A stretch of DNA of 64,000 nucleotides from a virus: positions 1-64,000 of IMG/VR virus record IMGVR_UViG_3300021963_000038, one strand, 5' to 3'. The stretch's first letter is position 1, and each line of letters begins with the position of its first letter. Position numbers and translations under genes: made by a program. The notes under the pieces are model-generated. The model saw nothing but the letters and a program-made list of their open reading frames with translations, ran no database searches and was not told the DNA's origin. Below are positions 49,982-57,105 of the stretch, piece by piece.

Positions 49982-51049
49982 ATGGCATCAAACAAACTAT
50001 TTGAGGCAGCCGCAGACATTCTTGCAGGAAGCAAGAAATCAGCATCAGCTATGCCTCCAGAAAAACTTCCAGGTCAAGTCGTTGACGCTGGTGGTCCAAC
50101 ACCACAGAATTATAAGAATGATGATAATTCTGCGAAAATTAATCCATCAGATGGTGCACCAGGTAATGCTCAAGCACCAACAACAAAGCCTTCAGACGCT
50201 TCTCCTGACAAGCAAGAAATGCTTGGCAAGGGCAAGACGACTATGAAAGAAGAAGAAATTGTTGAAATGCACGATGATGCAGCAGAAGATAAAGCAATGA
50301 TGAAGAAAATGAAAATGAAAGAAAAAATGAAAGAGGACATTGATGCTCTCTTTGCAGATGATTCTACCATTTCAGAAGAATTTAAAGGCAAAGTTGCCAC
50401 AATTTTTGAAGCTCGTGTTTCTGACCGAGTTGCACAAATTGAAGAAGAAACAGAAACACGTTACGCTGGTATGCTCGAAGAAGCTGTTGAATCAATTAAA
50501 AATGATTTGACAGAAAAAGTTGATGACTACCTATCGTATGTTGTTGAACAATGGATGGATGACAACCAAATTGCTATTGAATCTGGTTTGCGTTCTGAAA
50601 TTACAGAAGAATTTATTTCAGGTTTGCGTAACCTGTTTGCAGAACATTACATTGATGTTCCTGCTGAAAAAGTCGACCTTGTTGGTGAGTTAGCTGGTAA
50701 AGTTGAAGAACTTGAAGCTTCTCTCAATGAAGAAATCGAGCGTGGTATTCAAACTAAAAAAGCTTTAGTAGAAGCCCGCAAAAATGAAATCACTCATGTT
50801 GTTTGCGAAGGTCTCACAGCAACTCAAGTTGAAAAAATCAAATCACTCGCAGAGAGTGTTGAATTCTCCACAGAGGACGAATACAAAGAAAAACTTGAAA
50901 CAATTCGTGAGAACTATTTCCCATCTGGTACCAAGCGTGCTGATGAAAAACAGTTACATGAGGAATTAGGCGATGCAGAAGATAAAAAGGTGTCATCTGA
51001 CCCATTTGTCAATGCAGTCGCAAACGCAATTTCTAAAACAAAACTCTAA
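49982..51049 (+). CDS. 22: Prohead scaffold protein gp22
   Basis: A 355-residue acidic, helical protein in the gp22 position (T4 gp22 has 269). The N-terminal 90 residues are Ala/Pro/Gly-rich (ILAGSKKSASAMPPEKLPGQ). The remainder is highly charged and helical (IEEETETRYAGMLEEAVESI, VDDYLSYVVEQWMDDNQIAI, LRSEITEEFISGLRNLFAEH), the conserved core of gp22-type scaffolds. Many sites of the type hydrophobic-x-Glu are available for gp21. It is expected to be degraded to peptides during maturation. A strong ribosome site suits high expression. Confidence 0.92.
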   Translation: MASNKLFEAAADILAGSKKSASAMPPEKLPGQVVDAGGPTPQNYKNDDNSAKINPSDGAPGNAQAPTTKPSDASPDKQEMLGKGKTTMKEEEIVEMHDDAAEDKAMMKKMKMKEKMKEDIDALFADDSTISEEFKGKVATIFEARVSDRVAQIEEETETRYAGMLEEAVESIKNDLTEKVDDYLSYVVEQWMDDNQIAIESGLRSEITEEFISGLRNLFAEHYIDVPAEKVDLVGELAGKVEELEASLNEEIERGIQTKKALVEARKNEITHVVCEGLTATQVEKIKSLAESVEFSTEDEYKEKLETIRENYFPSGTKRADEKQLHEELGDAEDKKVSSDPFVNAVANAISKTKL

Positions 51050-51066
51050 AAATTAGGAGATAGTAT

Positions 51067-52413
51067 ATGTATTTGTCCGAACAACTACAAAAGAAATGGG
51101 AAGGCGTTCTGGATCATCCAGATATGCCAGCTATTAAAGACCCATACCGTAAGGCTGTTACAGCCGTTATTCTTGAAAACCAAGCTGTTGAGATGGGTAA
51201 AGCCGCTCAATACCTTAACGAAGCCGGTTCACCAACAAACTTTGCTGGTACAGGCGGTTATGGTGGTAGTGCAGCTGCTGCAGGTCCAGTTGCCGGTTTT
51301 GACCCAATCTTAATCAGTTTGGTTCGCCGTTCACTACCTAACTTGATTGCATATGACATTGCTGGCGTTCAGCCAATGACAGGACCTACAGGTCTTATCT
51401 TTGCAATGCGTACACGTTATTCATCACAAGGCGGTACAGAAGCTTTCTACAACGAAGCAAACACTGGTTTCGCAGGCGCAAACGGTGGTGGCGCACAAGT
51501 TGCATTGTCAGTTCCAACTGATACTGCTGCTAACAACACATTTGCTGGTAACGCTGCTGCAATCGCTGCAATGACAACTGGTTCTGCTGAAGCTTTGGGT
51601 GATGGCGCTTCTGGCAACACATTCCAAGAAATGGCATTCTCTATTGAGAAAGTTACTGTTACTGCAAAGACTCGTGCTTTGAAGGCAGAATACTCAATGG
51701 AACTTGCACAAGACTTGAAAGCAGTTCACGGTCTAGATGCAGAAACAGAATTAGCAAACATTCTCTCAACAGAGATTCTTGCTGAAATCAACCGTGAAGT
51801 TATCCGTACAATCTACGGCGTTGCTAAACTAGGTTGCCAAGCAGGTACAACTACTCGTGGTACTTTCGACCTTGACACAGACTCTAACGGTCGTTGGATG
51901 GTTGAAAAGATTAAAGGTCTTGCGTTCCAAATTGAACGTGAAGCTAATACCATCGCTAAGACAACCCGTCGTGGTAAAGGTAATATCATCATCGTTTCTT
52001 CAGATGTTGCATCTGCATTTGCGATGGCTGGTATCCTTGATTACAACTCAGCATTACAAGGTCAAGTTAACTTAACAGTTGACGACACTGGTAACACATT
52101 TGCTGGTACAATGTTCGGTCGTATCAAAGTTTATATCGACCCATATGCACAAACATCTTCAACCAACGAATTCGCTGTTGTTGGTTACAAAGGTACTAAT
52201 GCATATGACGCAGGTATTTTCTACTGCCCATATGTACCATTACAAATGGTTCGTGCCGTTGACACAGGTACCTTCCAGCCAAAGATTGGTTTCAAGACTC
52301 GTTATGGTCTAGTTGCCAACCCATTCGCTGAAGGCACTACACAAGGTCTTGGCGCATTGAATGTACAAGCAAACAACTACTATCGTAGCTTCCGTATTGC
52401 TAACATCATGTAA
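51067..52413 (+). CDS. 23: Major capsid protein gp23
   Basis: A 448-residue homologue of T4 gp23 (521) with an HK97-type fold. Diagnostic parts are FDPILISLVRRSLPNLIAYD, GVQPMTGPTGLIFAMRTRYS, KARALKAEYSMELAQD-like KTRALKAEYSMELAQDLKAV, and the C-terminal YVPLQMVRAVDTGTFQPKIG, FKTRYGLVANPFAEG. A likely gp21 cleavage site is LNE at residues 50-52 before AGSPTN, matching the hydrophobic-x-Glu rule. Codon use is biased towards C-ending codons more than in neighbours, in line with high expression. No gp24-like vertex paralogue follows. Confidence 0.97.
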   Translation: MYLSEQLQKKWEGVLDHPDMPAIKDPYRKAVTAVILENQAVEMGKAAQYLNEAGSPTNFAGTGGYGGSAAAAGPVAGFDPILISLVRRSLPNLIAYDIAGVQPMTGPTGLIFAMRTRYSSQGGTEAFYNEANTGFAGANGGGAQVALSVPTDTAANNTFAGNAAAIAAMTTGSAEALGDGASGNTFQEMAFSIEKVTVTAKTRALKAEYSMELAQDLKAVHGLDAETELANILSTEILAEINREVIRTIYGVAKLGCQAGTTTRGTFDLDTDSNGRWMVEKIKGLAFQIEREANTIAKTTRRGKGNIIIVSSDVASAFAMAGILDYNSALQGQVNLTVDDTGNTFAGTMFGRIKVYIDPYAQTSSTNEFAVVGYKGTNAYDAGIFYCPYVPLQMVRAVDTGTFQPKIGFKTRYGLVANPFAEGTTQGLGALNVQANNYYRSFRIANIM

Positions 52414-52438
52414 TTGAAACTCCGTTAAGAGAGTTATT

Positions 52439-52468
52439 AAAAGACCACCTTCGGGTGGTCTTTTTTTT
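52439..52468 (+). terminator. Intrinsic terminator after the major capsid gene
   Basis: An 11-bp perfect stem (AAAAGACCACC / GGTGGTCTTTT) with a TTCG tetraloop is followed by a run of T. It is a very strong terminator. Confidence 0.96.
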
Positions 52469-52471
52469 CGC

Positions 52472-52479
52472 CTAAATAA
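52472..52479 (+). promoter_or_regulatory. T4-type late promoter box
   Basis: CTAAATAA lies just after the capsid terminator and ends six bases before the ATG at 52486, with no ribosome site between. It marks the last late-type unit in the rightward block. Confidence 0.55.
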
Positions 52480-52485
52480 TCCATT

Positions 52486-53031
52486 ATGAGCGCACTCAAT
52501 AGAAACCCTAAAAATCCAAATTACTTACATCCTAATAAGTTTCAATTAAACTTTTCTAGGTTGCCAAACATACAGTATTTTTGTCAGACTGTAACTGTTC
52601 CTGGTATTTCTTTATCTGAGATTCCACAAAATACTCCTTTTGTAGACTTGTATAAACCAGGTGAAAAAGCAATTTACGATTTGTTGAATGTTACTTTTTT
52701 GGTTGATGAAGCTTTAAAGTCTTGGTTAGAAGTACACGATTGGATTCGTGGTATGACTTTTCCTACTGACTTTAAAGAATACCAGAATTTAGGTTTACTA
52801 AGTAAAACTGCCGGCATAAGACAATCTGTGGGATTGGCACCACAATATTCTGATGCAACACTTACCATTTTATCATCGGCAAATAATCCAACATTTACAT
52901 TTAAATTTTATGATGTATTCCCAACATCATTATCTACCTTTGTCATGTCCACTACTGATAGTCCAGACACGGCAATTACAGCTGATGCAACTTTCAGATA
53001 TTCCTATTTTGATGTTGACAAAGTAAATTAA
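52486..53031 (+). CDS. Tail-tube-like virion protein
   Basis: A 181-residue protein, the same length as gp19 here. It contains NPNYLHPNKFQLNFSRLPNI, FCQTVTVPGISLSEIPQNTP, WLEVHDWIRGMTFPTDFKEY and ends with FRYSYFDVDKVN. The layout (N-terminal strand, CQxVxVPG loop, W..HDW helix, C-terminal F.Y...D strand) follows the tube fold of gp19, gp48 and gp54. I recall this family downstream of gp23 in T4-like phages of aquatic bacteria. It may replace gp54 (tube initiator), which was not otherwise found. That is inference. Confidence 0.7.
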   Translation: MSALNRNPKNPNYLHPNKFQLNFSRLPNIQYFCQTVTVPGISLSEIPQNTPFVDLYKPGEKAIYDLLNVTFLVDEALKSWLEVHDWIRGMTFPTDFKEYQNLGLLSKTAGIRQSVGLAPQYSDATLTILSSANNPTFTFKFYDVFPTSLSTFVMSTTDSPDTAITADATFRYSYFDVDKVN

Positions 53032-53043
53032 TTCTGTTATACT
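53015..53043 (+). promoter_or_regulatory. Sigma70-type promoter of uvsY-uvsW
   Basis: TTGACA (53015-53020), a 17-base spacer, then TATACT (53038-53043), with TG one base upstream forming an extended -10. The -35 lies in the 3' end of the previous gene. A ribosome site AAGGAGG follows before the ATG at 53063. Confidence 0.85.
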
Positions 53044-53062
53044 CCGTTAAGGAGGATTTGGC

Positions 53063-53497
53063 ATGACTAAACTTGATGAATTATTGAATATGTGGGCAAC
53101 CGATTCTGTTATTGATAGAACAGAACCAGGCAAAGCACTAATTAACATACCACAACTACACAGTAAGTATTTGAATATACTTTCACGGCATCGCTTGCTC
53201 GCAAAAGAAGCCGACTTTAAATATAGTAGGATGAAAAAGATTAAATGGGAATATTATACAGGTAAACTGGATGATGACCAACTTAAACACCACGGTTGGG
53301 AACCATTTCCATTTGTATTGAAATCCGAGATTAATACATACTTTGACAGTGATGAAGATTTGAACAGACTAACTGCACAAAAAATGATGCATGAAGAAAT
53401 TGTTGAAGTCTGTCAAAGCATACTCAAAGAATTGAACTCACGCACATTCCAATTGCGTGATTTTATAGCATGGGAAAGATTCATTCAAGGTGTTTGA
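53063..53497 (+). CDS. uvsY: Recombination mediator UvsY
   Basis: A 144-residue homologue of T4 UvsY (137), which loads UvsX recombinase on gp32-covered single-stranded DNA. The pattern LDELLNMWATDSVIDRTEPG, SKYLNILSRHRLLAKEADFK, KIKWEYYTGKLDDDQLKHHG and the C-terminal ILKELNSRTFQLRDFIAWER match the family, including the YY-G segment. The protein is helical and charged. It overlaps uvsW by eight bases, as the two genes are neighbours in T4. It is driven by a strong sigma70-type promoter, so it belongs to the early or middle class. Confidence 0.92.
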   Translation: MTKLDELLNMWATDSVIDRTEPGKALINIPQLHSKYLNILSRHRLLAKEADFKYSRMKKIKWEYYTGKLDDDQLKHHGWEPFPFVLKSEINTYFDSDEDLNRLTAQKMMHEEIVEVCQSILKELNSRTFQLRDFIAWERFIQGV

Positions 53498-54953
53498 TAT
53501 AAGACTAGAGAAAGTTAATGAGGCATACATTCGTGTTACTTGCGAAAGAAATATATCTCAAGAACTTTCAGATTACTTCACATTTTATGTACCAGGTTAT
53601 CAATTCACACCTGCATATAAATCACGATATTGGGATGGTAAGATAAGGTTATTAGACCTAAGAACCATGCTAATATATCGTGGTCTAATTGCATACATTG
53701 AAAAGTTTTGTGAAGAAAGAAAATACACTCTTGACATTGATATAGAACTTAGAACAACTAAGATTTTCTCACTAGTTGAAGCTAAAGAATTTGTAGAGTC
53801 ATTAAATCTACCACATGAAATCAGAGAGTATCAATTAAATTCTTTTGTTCATTCTATACGAAACAAAAGGTTGATGTTGTTATCTCCAACGGCATCAGGT
53901 AAATCTCTCATATTATATTGTATCATTCGTTATTTGCAAATAGAGAATAAAAAAGGTTTGTTAATTGTTCCAACCACTTCTTTGGTTGAACAAATGTACA
54001 AAGACTTTGCAGATTATGGTTATGATTCAGAACAATATTGCCATCGACAATATTCTGGTAAAGAAAAAGTAACAAATAAATTTCTTACAATTACCACTTG
54101 GCAATCAATTTATAAAAACCCACCAGAATACTTCGAACAATTTGATTTTGTTGTCGGTGATGAGGCACATCAATTTAAAGCCAAATCACTTGCAACAATT
54201 ATGTCTGGTTGCACTAATGCAGGATATCGCATTGGGTGTACAGGTACACTTGATGGTACACAAACACATCGTTTGGTTTTAGAAGGTTTGTTTGGTCCTG
54301 TTTATCAAGCAACGACAACCAAAGAATTGATGGACAATAAACATCTTGCAGAGTTTAAAATTAAGTGTCTGATATTAAAGTATCCTGATACCGTATGTAA
54401 ACAATCTAGAGATTGGGACTACAATACGGAAGTGGATTACATCGTACTAAATAAAGCAAGAAATGAGTTTATTAAAAATCTTGTTTTATCACTTGAAGGT
54501 AATACTCTGATACTGTTTCAATTTGTAGAAAAACACGGTAAAGATTTACATTCATTGATAAAAGAACATACAAAAAATCGTCATGTGTTTTTTGTATACG
54601 GAGGAACTGATGTTGAGGTTCGTGAATCGATTCGTGCGATTACTGAAAAAGAAAGTGATGCTATCATTGTTGCTTCATATGGTACTTTCTCTACTGGCGT
54701 TAATATTCGCAATCTCCACAATATTGTATTTGCCTCACCTAGCAAGTCAAGAATACGCAATCTTCAATCAATAGGTAGAGGACTCAGAATTGGTGATAAC
54801 AAACAAGAAGCAACATTATTTGATATCGCAGATGATTTTAGAATAGGCAAACATACCAATTACACCTTGAAACATTTTGTTGAACGTGTTAAAATATACG
54901 ATGAAGAAAAGTTCAGTTACAAGTTTTATAACATAGACCTCAAAAATGGATAA
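53490..54953 (+). CDS. uvsW: ATP-dependent helicase UvsW
   Basis: A 487-residue homologue of T4 UvsW (503), a superfamily 2 helicase that unwinds R-loops and branched DNA, helping switch from origin- to recombination-driven replication. The N-terminal domain (FTFYVPGYQFTPAYKSRYWD, GKIRLLDLRTMLIYRGLIAY) is the UvsW-specific substrate-recognition fold. Motif I is SPTASGKS at 132-139 and motif II is the DEAH box at 224-227. Motif VI is LQSIGRGLRIGD. The start is GTG inside the end of uvsY. It overlaps the next gene by eight bases. Confidence 0.95.
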   Translation: MFDIRLEKVNEAYIRVTCERNISQELSDYFTFYVPGYQFTPAYKSRYWDGKIRLLDLRTMLIYRGLIAYIEKFCEERKYTLDIDIELRTTKIFSLVEAKEFVESLNLPHEIREYQLNSFVHSIRNKRLMLLSPTASGKSLILYCIIRYLQIENKKGLLIVPTTSLVEQMYKDFADYGYDSEQYCHRQYSGKEKVTNKFLTITTWQSIYKNPPEYFEQFDFVVGDEAHQFKAKSLATIMSGCTNAGYRIGCTGTLDGTQTHRLVLEGLFGPVYQATTTKELMDNKHLAEFKIKCLILKYPDTVCKQSRDWDYNTEVDYIVLNKARNEFIKNLVLSLEGNTLILFQFVEKHGKDLHSLIKEHTKNRHVFFVYGGTDVEVRESIRAITEKESDAIIVASYGTFSTGVNIRNLHNIVFASPSKSRIRNLQSIGRGLRIGDNKQEATLFDIADDFRIGKHTNYTLKHFVERVKIYDEEKFSYKFYNIDLKNG

Positions 54954-55374
54954 CGTAAACGTAAAAATTATAAGATTACAATCGGGTGAGGACATAATTG
55001 GAAATTACAATGAAGATGAAGAATCAGGCATTGTTCATGTCAACAGGCCTATGAGTTTGTTTTTTAAACGACTGCCTACAGGTAAATCTGTTATGATGAT
55101 GGGACCTTGGTTACCAGTTGAATTGATACAAAGTAACTCCGCCTGTTTGTATGTACAAGATATCTTAACTGTTATTTCACCGAAACAAGCATTAGTTAAT
55201 TATTATAATGATGCTGCCAATCAGGCAGAACTCCTGTTGAGTGACCAAGATGAAGAAATTGAGCAATCACTTCAGAGGTCTATGAATGGTGAGGAGGAGG
55301 AAGAAGATGAAGATGATGATGGTTTTGATATATCGGAGATAATGGCAACATCTAAAGGTAGAACTATACATTGA
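54946..55374 (+). CDS. LSm-like (Sm-fold) protein with acidic tail
   Basis: A 142-residue protein. Residues 1-70 (VNVKIIRLQSGEDIIGNYNE, then IVHVNRPMSLFFKRLP) fit the small Sm-like beta-barrel (VxIIRLxSGExIIG...V.V..P). Sm-like proteins of phage origin are known from marine metagenomic structures. After a helical stretch there is an acidic run (GEEEEEDEDDDGFD) that could modulate RNA binding or contact RNA polymerase. Sm-type rings bind RNA, as Hfq does, so a role in phage or host RNA control is possible; the exact role is unknown. It is coupled to uvsW. Confidence 0.75.
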   Translation: MDNVNVKIIRLQSGEDIIGNYNEDEESGIVHVNRPMSLFFKRLPTGKSVMMMGPWLPVELIQSNSACLYVQDILTVISPKQALVNYYNDAANQAELLLSDQDEEIEQSLQRSMNGEEEEEDEDDDGFDISEIMATSKGRTIH

Positions 55375-55388
55375 AACGGAACACCGCT

Positions 55389-55417
55389 ATGATAACACTG
55401 TCAAGTTTTACTGTCAA
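55389..55417 (-). promoter_or_regulatory. Possible antisense sigma70-type promoter
   Basis: On the minus strand TTGACA (55417-55412), a 17-base spacer and TATCAT (55394-55389) form a near-consensus promoter pointing left into the LSm-like and uvsW genes. A second TTGACA occurs at 55404-55399 because the region holds two ACTGTCAAG direct repeats. An operator function is an alternative. Confidence 0.4.
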
Positions 55418-55448
55418 GCGTTATCTAAGGTAAATATAAAAATATACC

Positions 55449-55477
55449 TTGCTTATTTGAGGTGACTATGATAGAAT
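55449..55477 (+). promoter_or_regulatory. Possible sigma70-type promoter of gp55
   Basis: TTGCTT (55449-55454), a 17-base spacer and TAGAAT (55472-55477) precede the gp55 ATG by nine bases. The transcript would be nearly leaderless and no strong ribosome site is seen. Confidence 0.4.
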
Positions 55478-55486
55478 GGAAATATT

Positions 55487-56041
55487 ATGACAAAAAAACA
55501 TTATGTAAACAATGCTGACTTTCTTACAGCACTTATAGACTATCGTGCTAGATGCGATATTGCCAAGACGGAAGGTAAGGAAGACCCTAGAATACCAGAC
55601 TATATTGGTGAATGCTTTCTAAAGATTGCAGAACACCTATCAAGGAAGCCAAACTTCATCTCATATTCTTTCCGAGATGAAATGATTGCTGACGGCATAG
55701 AAAACTGTCTGATGTATTTCCGAAACTTTGACCCAGCAAAGTCAAAGAACCCATTCGCATACTTCACCCAAATTATTTACTTTGCCTTTCTCCGTAGGAT
55801 TATGAAAGAGAAAAAACAATTGTATGTTAAGTACAAGGCAACACAACAATTCGGTATTTTAGATGAAGGTGAAATGTATGAAGATACAGACGGCAATATG
55901 AAACAGTTTGAACTGTATGATAACATTGCTGAGTTTATTGAAACCTTTGAAGAAAACCGAGAAAAGAAAAAGAAGATTAAGGTAAAAGGACTAGAAAAGT
56001 TTATTGAACCATCTGATTTAGAAATACCCAAAGAACTATGA
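55487..56041 (+). CDS. 55: Late sigma factor gp55
   Basis: A 184-residue homologue of T4 gp55 (185), the sigma factor that directs host RNA polymerase to TATAAATA late promoters. It has ADFLTALIDYRARCDIAKTE, IPDYIGECFLKIAEHLSRKP, NFISYSFRDEMIADGIENCL and FDPAKSKNPFAYFTQIIYFA, FLRRIMKEKKQLYVKYK, the sigma region 2-like core. The C-terminal end (EPSDLEIPKEL) is less conserved and basic before it (KKKKIKVKG). The late boxes across this window are its expected targets. The ATGA overlap couples it to gp47. Confidence 0.95.
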   Translation: MTKKHYVNNADFLTALIDYRARCDIAKTEGKEDPRIPDYIGECFLKIAEHLSRKPNFISYSFRDEMIADGIENCLMYFRNFDPAKSKNPFAYFTQIIYFAFLRRIMKEKKQLYVKYKATQQFGILDEGEMYEDTDGNMKQFELYDNIAEFIETFEENREKKKKIKVKGLEKFIEPSDLEIPKEL

Positions 56042-57105
56042 AATTGATTATTTTAGGTGACACTCATTTTGGTATGAGAGGTGATTCTTTAGAGTTTCAC
56101 AATTATTACAAACGATTCTATCAAGAAGTATTGTTCCCATATGTTGTAAAGAATAACATCACAACTATCTTTCAGATGGGTGATTTGTTTGACCGCAGAA
56201 AGTTTATTAATTTTAATACACTATATCTCTCAAGACAATATTTCTTCAATACAATAAAAGAACTTGGTATTCAATTTCATACCATACTTGGTAACCACGA
56301 CATTTATTATAAGAATGTTCTTGAGGTTAATTCATCACAGATGTTACTTAAAGATTATGATAACATTATTGTTTATGATGAACCGAACAAAGTGGTGTTT
56401 GATGGTGTTGATGTTGATGTGATACCTTGGATTTGTGCCGACAATGAAATGGAGATTAAAAAGTTTATTGAAAACTCCACTTCACAAATTTGTTTTGGGC
56501 ACTTTGAAATTGCTGGGTTCGAAATGGACAAAGGCAATGTATGCCATGAAGGGCTTGACAAAAGCATATTAAAGAGATATGATATAGTGTTGAGTGGCCA
56601 CTTTCACCATAAATCTTCTGATGGCCAAATTACCTATGTTGGTACGCCAGGTGAAATGACATGGACTGACTACAATGACCCAAGAGGTTTTCATGTGTTT
56701 GATACCGAAACTAGAGAGATGGAGTTTATACAGAATCCATATCGTATGTTTCATAAAATATCATATGATGACACCGTATCTGACTTTGAATTTTGGAAAT
56801 CGTTTGATTACAATGCACTGAAAGAAACATATGTAAAGGTGATTGTTGTTAACAAACAAAACCCATATCTATTTGATAATGTGATTGATAACTTGTATAA
56901 GGCAGGTGTGTCAGATATATCAATCGTTGAAGATTTTACCGACAACTCGGTTGAAAACGATGATGAATTGGTCAATCAGGCAGAAGATACAATGACAATT
57001 CTTGGAAAGTATATTGATAATTTAACACTCAATGTTGATAATGATAAACTGAAAGCTTTGATGAGAGAAGTCTATGTCGAAGCATTGACAACTGAAACTG
57101 AATGA
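56038..57105 (+). CDS. 47: Recombination endonuclease subunit gp47 (SbcD/Mre11-like)
   Basis: A 355-residue homologue of T4 gp47 (339). The metallophosphoesterase motifs are all present: GDTHFG (Asp8, His10), MGDLFDRR (Asp49), GNHD (85-88) and GHFHHK (187-192). With gp46 it forms a nuclease complex that resects double-strand ends for recombination-dependent replication and breaks host DNA. The order 55-47-46 follows T4. It overlaps gp46 by four bases (ATGA), consistent with complex formation. Confidence 0.96.
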   Translation: MKLIILGDTHFGMRGDSLEFHNYYKRFYQEVLFPYVVKNNITTIFQMGDLFDRRKFINFNTLYLSRQYFFNTIKELGIQFHTILGNHDIYYKNVLEVNSSQMLLKDYDNIIVYDEPNKVVFDGVDVDVIPWICADNEMEIKKFIENSTSQICFGHFEIAGFEMDKGNVCHEGLDKSILKRYDIVLSGHFHHKSSDGQITYVGTPGEMTWTDYNDPRGFHVFDTETREMEFIQNPYRMFHKISYDDTVSDFEFWKSFDYNALKETYVKVIVVNKQNPYLFDNVIDNLYKAGVSDISIVEDFTDNSVENDDELVNQAEDTMTILGKYIDNLTLNVDNDKLKALMREVYVEALTTETE

